From Kaistella faecalis (GTDB taxonomy: Bacteria; Bacteroidota; Bacteroidia; Flavobacteriales; Weeksellaceae): a stretch of 64,000 nucleotides of DNA. The translations under genes and the position numbers were made by a program. The stretch is taken from positions 865,248 through 929,247 of the forward strand of contig NZ_CP078067.1 of NCBI RefSeq assembly GCF_019195395.1, written 5' to 3'. The notes beneath the pieces were generated by a model. That model saw nothing but the letters and a program-made list of their open reading frames with translations, was not told the DNA's origin and did not search any database. Within the stretch, counting starts at the first letter, position 1; each line of letters begins with the position of its first letter. Positions 6,900-15,838 of the stretch are shown here, one piece after another.

Positions 6900-8414
6900 T
6901 CAGTTGATATTATTCACTGCATTTTTTATTCTGCCAACACTTTCTTCACTGCCAAGGATTTCGAGAATATCAGGAACATCGGGGCCTTTCAGCTCACCAA
7001 CCAGCGCAAGACGGAGAGGCATCATCACTTTTCCCATTCCCAATTCTTTGGTTTCAGCGAAATCATGAATGGCTTTTCTTAAAATTTCAGATTCAAAGGT
7101 TTTTGTGGCGTGAAGTACATCAGCCAAATCATTCATCAAAGTTCCCGTCTCGGCGTTCCAGGCTTTTTTAGAAGCCTTTTCGTCGTAAGTAATTGGGGCT
7201 TCAAAGAAAAATTTACCATCGTTATAGATGTCTTTGATGAAAGTAGCCCTTTCTTTCATTAAAGATATTATTTTCAGCAGCTTATCATCGCTGAATTGAC
7301 TAAGGTCTATTCCGTCAACACCTTTGAATAATGCTAAAGTTTCTTCGTTGGATAATTGCTTTAAATATTCGTGGTTAAACCATTCTGCTTTTTCTTTGCT
7401 GAAACGTGCACCGGCTTTATGAACTTTATGCAGATCGAATTCTTTCACCATTTCTTCCAGGGTAAGAATCTCTCTGTCGTTTGCCGGACTCCAGCCCAAA
7501 AGTGCAACCATATTGATAAATGCGTTCGGAAGATATCCTTCCTCGCGGTAGCCTTTGGAAATATTTCCTGTTTCAGGATCTTTAAAATTTAATGGAAAAA
7601 CGGGGAAACCGAATTTGTCGCCATCTCTTTTACTTAGCTTGCCTTTTCCTTCAGGTTTCAGAATTAATGAAAGATGTGCAAACTGTGGTCTTTCCCAACC
7701 CATCGCTTCATATAATAAATAATGTAGACCCAGTGACGGCAGCCATTCTTCCCCACGGATAACGTGAGTGATTTCCATTTCATGGTCATCAACGATATTA
7801 GCAAAGTGATAAGTCGGCATTCCGTCGTTCTTCACCAGAACTTTATCATCAAGCGTATTGGTATTTACGGAAGATTTTCCGCGGATGATGTCTTCAAGAT
7901 TCAGAATCCGGTCCACAGGCATTTTGAAACGAACGACATAAGGGACGTTTTCATCAAGTAACTTTTGTACTTCTTCTTCAGAAAGTGTCAGCGAGTTTTT
8001 CAGCCGGTTTCGGGAAATATAATTGTACGCGAAAACATCACCCTTCTGCTCATATTCTTTCCGGATTTCGTCAAGTTCCTCCGGTGTGTCAAAAGCCAGA
8101 TAGGAGTAATCTGTTTTTAGGATTTCAGCTAAATATCTATCGTAAATATCGCGTCTTTCAGATTGTCGGTACGGGGCAAATTTCCCTCCGTGTTTCGGGC
8201 TTTCATCAGGAATAATTCCGCACCATTCCAGGGCTTCCATAATGTAATCTTCAGCACCTTCCACATACCTTGCGGTGTCGGTATCTTCAATTCTTAAAAC
8301 GAATTCGCCACCCTGATTTTTCGCAAAAAGGTAATCGTATAAAGCGGTTCTAACCCCACCTAAATGTAAAGGTCCTGTAGGACTTGGTGCAAAACGCACG
8401 CGTACTTTGCTCAT
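6900..8414 (-). CDS. gltX: Glutamate--tRNA ligase
   Basis: The 504-residue class I aminoacyl-tRNA synthetase charges tRNA-Glu. The start MSKVRVRFAPSPTGPLHLGG places the HIGH-type motif (LHLGG) at about residues 16-20, so the ATG at 8414 was chosen over an upstream one that adds eight residues. The KMSKS-type loop is KLSKRDGDKFG near residue 260. The C-terminal alpha-helical anticodon-binding region (from about residue 330) is complete. A -7 element (TAAATTTG, minus strand, 8436-8443) lies just upstream. Only one gltX copy is visible here, and glutaminyl-tRNA synthesis cannot be judged. Confidence 0.97.
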   Translation of the reverse strand: MSKVRVRFAPSPTGPLHLGGVRTALYDYLFAKNQGGEFVLRIEDTDTARYVEGAEDYIMEALEWCGIIPDESPKHGGKFAPYRQSERRDIYDRYLAEILKTDYSYLAFDTPEELDEIRKEYEQKGDVFAYNYISRNRLKNSLTLSEEEVQKLLDENVPYVVRFKMPVDRILNLEDIIRGKSSVNTNTLDDKVLVKNDGMPTYHFANIVDDHEMEITHVIRGEEWLPSLGLHYLLYEAMGWERPQFAHLSLILKPEGKGKLSKRDGDKFGFPVFPLNFKDPETGNISKGYREEGYLPNAFINMVALLGWSPANDREILTLEEMVKEFDLHKVHKAGARFSKEKAEWFNHEYLKQLSNEETLALFKGVDGIDLSQFSDDKLLKIISLMKERATFIKDIYNDGKFFFEAPITYDEKASKKAWNAETGTLMNDLADVLHATKTFESEILRKAIHDFAETKELGMGKVMMPLRLALVGELKGPDVPDILEILGSEESVGRIKNAVNNIN

Positions 8415-8435
8415 TGTTGCTAAAAATTTAAGCTG

Positions 8436-8443
8436 CAAATTTA
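8436..8443 (-). promoter_or_regulatory. -7 promoter element for gltX
   Basis: TAAATTTG on the minus strand, 21 bp upstream of the gltX start codon. Confidence 0.5.
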
Positions 8444-8483
8444 AGTAAAAATTGAGTTTATAAAGGATTTGAGATATTTTATT

Positions 8484-8491
8484 TAGTTTTG
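8484..8491 (+). promoter_or_regulatory. -7 promoter element for the cupin gene
   Basis: TAGTTTTG matches TAnnTTTG, 20 bp upstream of the ATG at 8512. A TTTG lies 12 bp further upstream, closer than the usual 19 bp. Confidence 0.45.
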
Positions 8492-8511
8492 CATCTTAAA
8501 GAATTACTAAG

Positions 8512-8856
8512 ATGTTAGAGATTGGCGATAGACCCTGGGGAAAATATTATGTTTTGGCGGATGAACCTTCGTATAAACTGAAGAGAATTGAGGTAAATCC
8601 AGGCCAAAGACTGTCATATCAATACCATCATCACAGACAGGAATTCTGGACCATTGTTCAGGGTGAAGCAATTGTAATTCTGGATGAAAGCGAACATATC
8701 TTAAAATATGGCCAAAGTATTTTTATTCCTCAAGGCGCAAAACACAGAATCGAAAACAGAAGTTCTGAACTTGTGGTCTTTGTAGAAGTGCAGACCGGAA
8801 CCTATTTTGGGGAAGATGATATTATCCGTTTAGAGGATGATTACGAAAGAAGGTAA
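8512..8856 (+). CDS. Cupin protein, mannose-6-phosphate isomerase type II-like
   Basis: The 114-residue protein is a single cupin domain. It begins RPWGKYYVL, the start of the cupin part of type II phosphomannose isomerase / mannose-1-phosphate guanylyltransferase, and has the metal motif region YQYHHHRQEFWTIVQGEA (about residues 37-54) and the second motif FIPQGAKHRIEN (about 77-88). The nucleotidyltransferase half is missing, so if active it would interconvert mannose-6-phosphate and fructose-6-phosphate, feeding GDP-mannose synthesis. It sits 16 bp before a large glycosyltransferase gene, which fits a role in polysaccharide supply. Confidence 0.85.
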   Translation: MLEIGDRPWGKYYVLADEPSYKLKRIEVNPGQRLSYQYHHHRQEFWTIVQGEAIVILDESEHILKYGQSIFIPQGAKHRIENRSSELVVFVEVQTGTYFGEDDIIRLEDDYERR

Positions 8857-8872
8857 AAAATTTTGAAAAATT

Positions 8873-10948
8873 ATGAGGTTTTGGAGTTTGAGAAAGAGAT
8901 ATAAGCAGCTTAAACGGGATATAAAGTTTAAAAAGTCTGTAAGATTTCTTAATTCTTCATTAAGAAATCTTTCCTTTTTCGAGAACTACTCCTTCAATTT
9001 CAGAGAAGAACCTGAACCGGAAGTAAGTATTATCATACCCGTTCATAACCAACTTCATTATACATTAAACTGTCTTTATGCCTTATCTGAATGTAACGAT
9101 AATGTGTCTAAAGAAATTATTTTGGTAAATGACTGCAGTACAGATAATACCCAAAATATCATTTCACAGATAAAAGGAATAACGCTCATTAATAATACCG
9201 AAAATTCAGGTTTTCTAAAAAGTGCAAATACCGCAATAAAAAAGGCAAAAGGTTCTTATATTTATTTGCTCAACAACGACACAAAGGTTCAAAACAACTA
9301 CCTAACTTCACTTTTATCCGTCTTTCAAACCCGGTCGAATGTTGGAGCTGTAGGCTCTAAACTGATTTTCGGGAACAATACTTTACAGGAGGCAGGCTGT
9401 CTCGTTTTCAAAAATAATGTGATTGTAAACCGTGGAGCTACCCAGTCAATCGATGCTCCGCAATTTAACTTCCTGCGAACAGTAGACTATGTTTCAGGAT
9501 GCAGTTTGCTTTTTAAAAGACAGGATTCTAACGGGAATCTGAATCTTTTCGATGAAGTTTATGCGCCTGCTTACTATGAAGAAAACGATCTTTGCATGCG
9601 GCTGAAACATCGTCAGGGTCTGGATACTTACTATCAACCTCAGTCAGAAGTGATTCATTATGAAAACGTAAGTTATCAAAAACACCATTCGGACAAGCAC
9701 AATTTGATAAAAAAAAATTCCGTTATTTTCTATGAAAAATGGCAGAATTTTCTTGAAAACATTTGGAAAGAAGGCGATGATTTTTATAGAATAAATGACG
9801 ATGCCCAATATGACAAATGCATTCTTGTAGCAGAAGAGTATATTCCAAAATTTGATCAGGATTCAGGCTCTAACCGGTTTACTGAGATTATAAAAATTTT
9901 AGTAAAAAACAATCATAAAATATACTTGTTGATAAAGAATGAATTTTCTGCAGATGACGCTGATTATGTAAAGAAATTTCAAGATTTAGGTGTTGAGGTT
10001 TTAAGAGAATACTTAACACCTCAACGGAAAATAATCCGAAAAGCAAAACAACTTGAGCAAATAAAAAACTCTGTAGATTATATCTGGATTTTCCGACCAG
10101 AAGGCTATGAGTATTATAATGAGGTTATTAAACCAATCGGTTTCCGTGCGAAGATCATTTACGACATGGTAGATCTTCATTATCTGAGATTTTCAAGAGA
10201 GCAGGCGTATTTTCTAAAAAACAAAGCCACCTTAAAGAGGGAAAAAGAAGTTTGCGAATTAGAACGGAAAGCGTTTCTGCACGCAGACGCCATCATAGCA
10301 ATAAGCGATCATGAGAAAGAAATTCTCGCGAGAGAAAAAATAAATCCTGAAAAAATCTTTATTGTAAGTAATATCCATTCATTAAAAAAGAATCTGAGGC
10401 AGAAATCTTTTAATGACAGAGAAGGCCTCATTTTTATTGGCAGTTTTCTTCACAAACCTAATGTAGATTCTGTGTTATATCTGCATAACGAGATCATGCC
10501 ATTGGTCTGGGAACAAAACCCTGATATTAGAGTGTATATCGTAGGTGGAAATGCACCAGAAGAAATCATTACATTGAATTCCGAAAGATTCAGAATTCTT
10601 GGCTATCAAAAAGAAATCGACACGCTCTTCACAAGTGCGAAAGCGATGGTTGCACCGCTGCGATACGGAGCCGGAGTAAAAGGCAAAATCGGCCAGGCAC
10701 TGGAGTATCAACTGCCCGTAATATCAACCACAATTGGTGTAGAGGGAATGAAATTAACGCCGAATATCCATGCCCTTGTCGCAGAAATTTCTGATCCCGA
10801 AACTTTTGCGAACTACATCTTAGATATTTATTCCAATGAAAAAAATTGGACCGAACTCTACGAAGGCAGTAAAAATGGATTGCAGTATTTTTCAACCGAA
10901 AACCAGGAAAAAAACATCAAAAACCTGCTGGATTATCTGAATAATTGA
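8873..10948 (+). CDS. Bifunctional glycosyltransferase (GT2 + GT-B/GT4-like)
   Basis: The 691-residue protein joins two glycosyltransferase modules. The N-terminal GT-A part (about residues 48-270) is family GT2-like, with VSIIIPVHNQLHYTLNCL, a donor-site Asp in LVNDCSTDNT and the metal-binding LLNNDTKV. The C-terminal part (about 310-690) is GT-B/GT4-like, with FIGSFLHKPNVDSVLYL, VYIVGGNAPEE and the donor-binding VAPLRYGAGVKGKIGQALEY. Such fusions build surface polysaccharide or O-antigen. No membrane segment is apparent, so it should act at the inner face of the membrane. It is probably co-transcribed with the cupin gene. Confidence 0.88.
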   Translation: MRFWSLRKRYKQLKRDIKFKKSVRFLNSSLRNLSFFENYSFNFREEPEPEVSIIIPVHNQLHYTLNCLYALSECNDNVSKEIILVNDCSTDNTQNIISQIKGITLINNTENSGFLKSANTAIKKAKGSYIYLLNNDTKVQNNYLTSLLSVFQTRSNVGAVGSKLIFGNNTLQEAGCLVFKNNVIVNRGATQSIDAPQFNFLRTVDYVSGCSLLFKRQDSNGNLNLFDEVYAPAYYEENDLCMRLKHRQGLDTYYQPQSEVIHYENVSYQKHHSDKHNLIKKNSVIFYEKWQNFLENIWKEGDDFYRINDDAQYDKCILVAEEYIPKFDQDSGSNRFTEIIKILVKNNHKIYLLIKNEFSADDADYVKKFQDLGVEVLREYLTPQRKIIRKAKQLEQIKNSVDYIWIFRPEGYEYYNEVIKPIGFRAKIIYDMVDLHYLRFSREQAYFLKNKATLKREKEVCELERKAFLHADAIIAISDHEKEILAREKINPEKIFIVSNIHSLKKNLRQKSFNDREGLIFIGSFLHKPNVDSVLYLHNEIMPLVWEQNPDIRVYIVGGNAPEEIITLNSERFRILGYQKEIDTLFTSAKAMVAPLRYGAGVKGKIGQALEYQLPVISTTIGVEGMKLTPNIHALVAEISDPETFANYILDIYSNEKNWTELYEGSKNGLQYFSTENQEKNIKNLLDYLNN

Positions 10949-10972
10949 CAGAAATATTACCCAACCTTTCTT

Positions 10973-11959
10973 TTACTCACTTAGCATTCTGAATATCCAC
11001 TCGCTGAAACTGTACTTTTTTACGATTTGCTCCGGTAATTCTTGATAGGGTCTTTTCAGGAACTCCAGAATCGCAGCGTTGTTGTCATTTTCAATAACGA
11101 AAATATTGTCTGGATGGTAGAAATCATACTTTTTAACCATCATATTATCTGTAATAATTTTTTTTCTGTAATACATACCCTCGAAAAATCTGAAAGATAA
11201 ACCAACCTGTCTCGGATCAACGAAATCTACAAGAACATCAGATTTTTTTACAAACTCTATATTTTGCGCAAAAGTAATTCTATTTGTAATATATTTAATA
11301 TGAGGATTTTTGTCGTCGTTTTTTTCAAATTCCTGTAAGTAAAAATCGAGTTTAAAATCATTATTAACTGCAAACTCTACAAAATTGTTAATCTTAGTCC
11401 TTCTGATTTCCCAATCTAAACCCACGAAATAAAAAACTGGCGGGATATTCGGCACGGGAGTCTGAGCGGCCTTATAATTATCAAAATCAAAGTAAAAATT
11501 TGTAGTTTTTTTCACATTGCTAAAACCCGGTACGGTTTCAAAACAGAAGAACGTATCGAAGAAAGAAAAATAATTTTTCACTTTCGGGAATTTTTCAATT
11601 CCATCCCACTGGTAACCGATATATTTTGTGGTTTTATCCTTTAACTTTTCAATAAAAGAAACGGGAAATGAATCCGGTCGGATTACGAAAATATAATCGA
11701 ACTTTTCATCCAATTCAGCTACAATTCTTGAATATTCAGTTTCCTCAAATTGAGCAATAAGTTTCTTTTTATAACTTTTATCTTTTAAAAAAGTCTTCCT
11801 TATAAAATTGACCAGCCGTTCAGAGCCACGGTATTTATAAGCTGGAATTTTATTGGTAATTAAAGATGTCTGAAATCCCAATTTTTCTAAGTTTCTAATG
11901 AAAAGTTCAGGAAAATCCGAATAATCGGGCATTACCAGCAGAAATTTTTTCGGTCGCAT
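10973..11959 (-). CDS. Glycosyltransferase-like protein (GT-B, CgeB-like)
   Basis: The 328-residue protein begins with a Rossmann-like strand (KFLLVMPDYSDFPELFIRNL) and has a second half with DVLVDFVDPRQVGLSFRFFE followed by GMYYRKKIITDN. This resembles the donor-binding half of GT-B glycosyltransferases of the CgeB or DUF3880 type, where a conserved Glu in the SxRxFE-like segment contacts the nucleotide sugar. The assignment rests on fold-like motifs and neighbourhood, not on a confident family match. It is the last gene of a three-gene minus-strand run of transferases, 8 bp after the preceding one, and converges on the double glycosyltransferase gene. Confidence 0.65.
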   Translation of the reverse strand: MRPKKFLLVMPDYSDFPELFIRNLEKLGFQTSLITNKIPAYKYRGSERLVNFIRKTFLKDKSYKKKLIAQFEETEYSRIVAELDEKFDYIFVIRPDSFPVSFIEKLKDKTTKYIGYQWDGIEKFPKVKNYFSFFDTFFCFETVPGFSNVKKTTNFYFDFDNYKAAQTPVPNIPPVFYFVGLDWEIRRTKINNFVEFAVNNDFKLDFYLQEFEKNDDKNPHIKYITNRITFAQNIEFVKKSDVLVDFVDPRQVGLSFRFFEGMYYRKKIITDNMMVKKYDFYHPDNIFVIENDNNAAILEFLKRPYQELPEQIVKKYSFSEWIFRMLSE

Positions 11960-11967
11960 CTATTAAG

Positions 11968-13017
11968 CTATTTAAGTAAATAGGTGATTTGAAATAGTTT
12001 GAATTGCTTTCTAAGACTGTTCACCGGATTTCTGACATAATGCTTTTTTATCTGATCAAATGATTTAAGCGTGAGTTTGTTCATCGCTCTGTAATAAACT
12101 TCATTTTTGTGAGATAAATAAGTTTGTGAGGGTAAATCTGAGTAAGTATTGACTAATGATTTTTCCAGTTTTCTGATCACTTCACCGCTTAATTTTTCAC
12201 GTTCACGGATGGCAAAATCCAGAAAAATTTTCTTGAGATAAACGTTATACCACTTTGCAATATCAAGGTTTTGCTTTTTGATGTATTTTTCATGCACTTC
12301 TTCCAGCACCGAAATATAAGAGTCCAAATTTCTGTCGCTTAATTTACTTGTAATGGAATTTTCGTTATCCGTTCTGTAAAAATAGGTTTCGTGGTTGACG
12401 AACTTTACATTTTTTGCTAAAAGCATCGTTTCAAAAAACCACAATTCATCTTCGTGAAGAATCCCCTTCTTAAACCGGAGATTATTTGCATCAATGAATT
12501 CTTTACTGTACAGACGATTTTGTGCAACCGGAGTTAATGCAGATTCCATCGCTTTTGTCAAAACCTCAAAATGAGTATTGGCAATAGTGAGATCTCCTTC
12601 TTTGGGAGGATATAAATGTGAAATTTTCGATATAATGTCACCACTAATTTTTGACGTTACGGTAATTCCGGTAACGATATCGTTGTTGTCCACAGACGAA
12701 ACCAATGTGCTGATGGCATCAGTACTTAGAAGATCATCTGAATCCAAAAAAAACAGAAACGCTCCGTTTGAAATTTCAATTCCCCTGTTTCTTGTTGCAG
12801 AAAGTCCTGCGTTTTCCTGTGTAAATACCTGGAACCGCCGATCCTTGGCTTCAAAAGATTTAATGATTTCAAGTGTATGGTCACTGCTTCCATCATTAAT
12901 TAAAATGCATTCCCAATTTTCATAATCCTGCATAAGGATGGAATCGACACACGCTTCAACGTATTTTTCAACATTGTAGCACGGAACGATGATGGATACT
13001 AGTGGTGCTGAAAACAT
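11968..13017 (-). CDS. Glycosyltransferase family 2 protein
   Basis: The 349-residue GT2-type enzyme has the classical GT-A N-terminus: PLVSIIVPCYNVEKYVEACV (residues 5-24), LINDGSSDHTLEI (about 38-50), NAGLSATRNRGIEIS (about 69-83) and the metal-binding FFLDSDDLLS (about 89-98). The donor is probably UDP-sugar but cannot be told. The C-terminal 150 residues are charged and helical. Its ATG overlaps the stop codon of the upstream GT2 gene by one base (TAATG), indicating translational coupling. Confidence 0.9.
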   Translation of the reverse strand: MFSAPLVSIIVPCYNVEKYVEACVDSILMQDYENWECILINDGSSDHTLEIIKSFEAKDRRFQVFTQENAGLSATRNRGIEISNGAFLFFLDSDDLLSTDAISTLVSSVDNNDIVTGITVTSKISGDIISKISHLYPPKEGDLTIANTHFEVLTKAMESALTPVAQNRLYSKEFIDANNLRFKKGILHEDELWFFETMLLAKNVKFVNHETYFYRTDNENSITSKLSDRNLDSYISVLEEVHEKYIKKQNLDIAKWYNVYLKKIFLDFAIREREKLSGEVIRKLEKSLVNTYSDLPSQTYLSHKNEVYYRAMNKLTLKSFDQIKKHYVRNPVNSLRKQFKLFQITYLLK

Positions 13018-13982
13018 TATTTATGAGTTAATCTGGCGTAAAAGTTTGGGAAATAGTAATATAATCTCAAATAGAAATAGTACTCTATTCCGATATCTCT
13101 TGCAGAATATTTTAAAAACGAATTGAATGCCCTGCGAATTTCCTCTTTTTCAGATTTCATTTCATTTTCTTTTGTATTTCTGGTAATTCTCTTCAGAACC
13201 ATCAGAAGTTTCCTGACGATATTTTTAATGATTTTGTTTCGATCCCCAACCTTTGCAGAATTTCTCCAAAATTCAAAAACCTCCATAATTGCTAAAAAAA
13301 ATTGGTAAGCAGTCTCGGGGGAGAGGTTATGCGAAAGGCTGTCTTCCCGCTGTATGTAATGGTATAACTTTTCATTGGATTTTACCACTTTTACTGCCTT
13401 ATTGAAAATCTTGAAAAGTGTAGAATAATCCTCGAAACATTTTAGATTTTCAGGAAAGTGTACGTTTTTTAAAAGGTCTGCTTTAAACAGTTTCCCCCAT
13501 GGATGGCTCTGGATTTCCTGATCCTCCAGTAAAAGGACTAAAGCTCTGTTTCCATCAAATATTTTCTCCTCCGAAATTGGTTTACTGCATAACACATTTC
13601 CATTTTCATCCTCGTAAGATGCTTCTACAATAGAAATATCGGCATTTTCACCGACAAGTAAACTGTATAATTCCGAACAATAATTCAATTCCGCCCAATC
13701 ATCGGAATCCACAAAGCAAATATAATCTCCTGTCGCTGCTTTTACACCACTGTTTCTGGCTTTAGAAACGCCCGAATTTTGCTGCTTAAAAACCAAAATC
13801 CGTTCATCATTACTTTGAAATTTATTATAAATCAGTGATGTCTCATCCGTCGAGCCATCATCGATAATAATGATTTCAAGATTAGTATAAGATTGTTGAA
13901 CTACCGACTCTAAACACTTTTCCAACGTTTTTTCGGCATTAAAACAAGGTATAATTATACTTATCAGTGGATCATTATTCAT
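13017..13982 (-). CDS. Glycosyltransferase family 2 protein
   Basis: The 321-residue protein is a second GT2 transferase related to its downstream neighbour: PLISIIIPCFNAEKTLEKCL (residues 5-24), IIDDGSTDET (about 39-48), NSGVSKARNSGVKAA (about 70-84) and the DxD-type CFVDSDDWAE (about 90-99). It is the first gene of a three-gene transferase operon. Similarity to the next gene suggests they add sugars to the same polymer. The intergenic region upstream (13983-14206) is AT-rich and is shared with a divergent transferase-like gene. Confidence 0.9.
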   Translation of the reverse strand: MNNDPLISIIIPCFNAEKTLEKCLESVVQQSYTNLEIIIIDDGSTDETSLIYNKFQSNDERILVFKQQNSGVSKARNSGVKAATGDYICFVDSDDWAELNYCSELYSLLVGENADISIVEASYEDENGNVLCSKPISEEKIFDGNRALVLLLEDQEIQSHPWGKLFKADLLKNVHFPENLKCFEDYSTLFKIFNKAVKVVKSNEKLYHYIQREDSLSHNLSPETAYQFFLAIMEVFEFWRNSAKVGDRNKIIKNIVRKLLMVLKRITRNTKENEMKSEKEEIRRAFNSFLKYSARDIGIEYYFYLRLYYYFPNFYARLTHK

Positions 13983-14206
13983 ATGAACTGCAATAGGATG
14001 TGATGTGTAAATTACTTCGGGTAAGTTTCACAATAAGTCTGAAAAGCTTTTATTAATAAGTAGTTTTGCCGTGTATATACTAACGCAATTTAATTGAAAT
14101 TATTAAGTTGCACAAATTTTTGATATCGCAGATTTTTTATGCTAAATTTGAATCAAAACCTTCCACTTTACTGAACGTTGAGGGTTTAAATTATAATCTC
14201 AGTAAA

Positions 14207-15076
14207 ATGAACATCGTATATTTAGTTTTTGGCAATAATCTGGAGCATTATCAGCAAATATATTTCTCGATCTATACCGCCATGGCTCGAAAAAAGGACA
14301 ATGACAGAATTATTGTCATCGCGGAAAATCCTTCGTTGTTTAATTTTTTTGAGGAAAGCGTAGAAGTAATAGAGATAAACAAAGAAATTATTAAGCGGTG
14401 GGAAGGCCAATATCAGTTTTTTTGGCGGGTAAAAATTAAAGCGCTACAGTTAATCGCGGAAAAATATCCTTCGGAATCCGTTCTTTATTTGGATGGCGAT
14501 ACTTTTTTTTACCAGGATCTCGATACCCTGAGAGAAGGCATGAACAATGGACAAAATTTTATGCATCTTGAGGAAGGTAAACTGTCTTCACTATCATCAA
14601 AAACCGAAAAACTGATGTGGAAGCAAATGCAGGGGAAAGAATACAATCATATCAAAATTGATAAAAACTCCGCGATGTGGAATGCCGGATTAATCGGAAT
14701 TTCTAAACAACACTTAGATTCTCTGCAGATTGTATTAGATGTAAATGATGCCATGTGCGCCGATGACGTCACCCGAAGACTTATAGAACAGTTTGCGTTC
14801 TCTCTCGGATTAGGTAAAAATACTGAACTTAAATCTGCAGATCACATTGTAGGACATTATTGGGGGAATAAAAAGCATTGGAATACTATTATTGGTAATT
14901 TCCTGAAAGAATCTTTCATGAAAAAACACGATCTGATGCAAATCGTAGAAAACTTGAAAGAGATAGATCTTACTCAAAATCCTGTTTGGGTAAAAGAATC
15001 CAATACGGAAAAAAGACTAACTAAGTTTTTAAATAAATTTTATCAGAACAAGAAAACTACTTATATCAAAAAGTAA
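14207..15076 (+). CDS. Putative glycosyltransferase (GT-A type, DxD)
   Basis: The 289-residue protein starts MNIVYLVFGNNLEHYQQIYF; the ATG at 14207 is preferred to one 99 bp upstream because the first beta strand begins here. It contains SVLYLDGDTFFYQDLDTL (about residues 88-105), a DxD-type nucleotide-sugar/metal motif resembling family GT8, and AMWNAGLIGISKQ (about 162-174), which fits the acceptor-side segment of GT8-like enzymes. I do not recognise the exact family. It is divergent from the GT2 operon and converges, 3 bp apart, on another transferase gene. Confidence 0.7.
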   Translation: MNIVYLVFGNNLEHYQQIYFSIYTAMARKKDNDRIIVIAENPSLFNFFEESVEVIEINKEIIKRWEGQYQFFWRVKIKALQLIAEKYPSESVLYLDGDTFFYQDLDTLREGMNNGQNFMHLEEGKLSSLSSKTEKLMWKQMQGKEYNHIKIDKNSAMWNAGLIGISKQHLDSLQIVLDVNDAMCADDVTRRLIEQFAFSLGLGKNTELKSADHIVGHYWGNKKHWNTIIGNFLKESFMKKHDLMQIVENLKEIDLTQNPVWVKESNTEKRLTKFLNKFYQNKKTTYIKK

Positions 15077-15079
15077 CGG

Positions 15080-15835
15080 CTATTGTAGATCCCTTAATTT
15101 TCGGTAAGTTTCGTTTACATATAGACTTTGAAGGTAGCTTATTCTTAATCCGTCTACTCCATCAAGAATTCCTAATTTCAGGAAATAGGTTTTCACGAAT
15201 TTAAAGATCACCTTAATATAATGCACGGCAATTGAATATCTTTTTCCGGTATCACCGAGTTCTTCTCCCTTTAGACGACCGTAATACAGCATTTTATTCT
15301 TAAAAGACGCATAGTTTTCAAAAGAATAATGCAGAAGTTTGTTCTTTAAAACACCTGTTGTTCCATTAACATCCAGTGTTTCGTGCACTTTTTTGTGCTT
15401 TAAATAAGACGCTTTTGACTTCTTAAACAAACGGAAATTCTTATCATTTTGTGTACCCGAAAAATTTATTTTTTTCTTCCCCACAAAAAAAATTCTGTAA
15501 ATGTAATAAGCATCGGCGGGGTTGGTGCGGTTGATTGTTTCTTTAATTTCATTTTTCAGTTCAGGAGTGATCCTTTCATCTCCGTCAAGAAAAAGAACCC
15601 ACTCGTTTTTAGCCGAGTCCAATGCCAGATTCCGCTGTTTGGTGAAATCTTCGAAAGCATTTTTAATGACTTTAACCTTAGGATTCTTTAATGCAATTTC
15701 TACGGTTCTATCGGTACTGAAGGAATCTACAATTATAATCTCATCACAAAAGTCAAAACATTCAAGAACTTCCTGAATGTTTTTTTCTTCATTAAAAGTG
15801 ATGATTAAACCGGTGATATGTTCTGTAAGATCCAA
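15080..15835 (-). CDS. Glycosyltransferase family 2 protein, WaaE/KdtX-like
   Basis: The 251-residue protein has the short GT2 layout of WaaE/KdtX-type lipopolysaccharide core glucosyltransferases: TGLIITFNEEKNIQEVLECF (about residues 8-27), IIIVDSFSTDRTVEIAL (about 33-49), FEDFTKQRNLALDSA (about 61-75) and the metal motif VLFLDGDERITPEL (about 80-93). In that family the enzyme modifies the inner core heptose or Kdo; here the acceptor is unknown. It lies 3 bp after rocD on the same strand and probably shares its transcript, an unusual partner for an amino-acid enzyme. Confidence 0.85.
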   Translation of the reverse strand: MDLTEHITGLIITFNEEKNIQEVLECFDFCDEIIIVDSFSTDRTVEIALKNPKVKVIKNAFEDFTKQRNLALDSAKNEWVLFLDGDERITPELKNEIKETINRTNPADAYYIYRIFFVGKKKINFSGTQNDKNFRLFKKSKASYLKHKKVHETLDVNGTTGVLKNKLLHYSFENYASFKNKMLYYGRLKGEELGDTGKRYSIAVHYIKVIFKFVKTYFLKLGILDGVDGLRISYLQSLYVNETYRKLRDLQ

Positions 15836-15838
15836 GTT

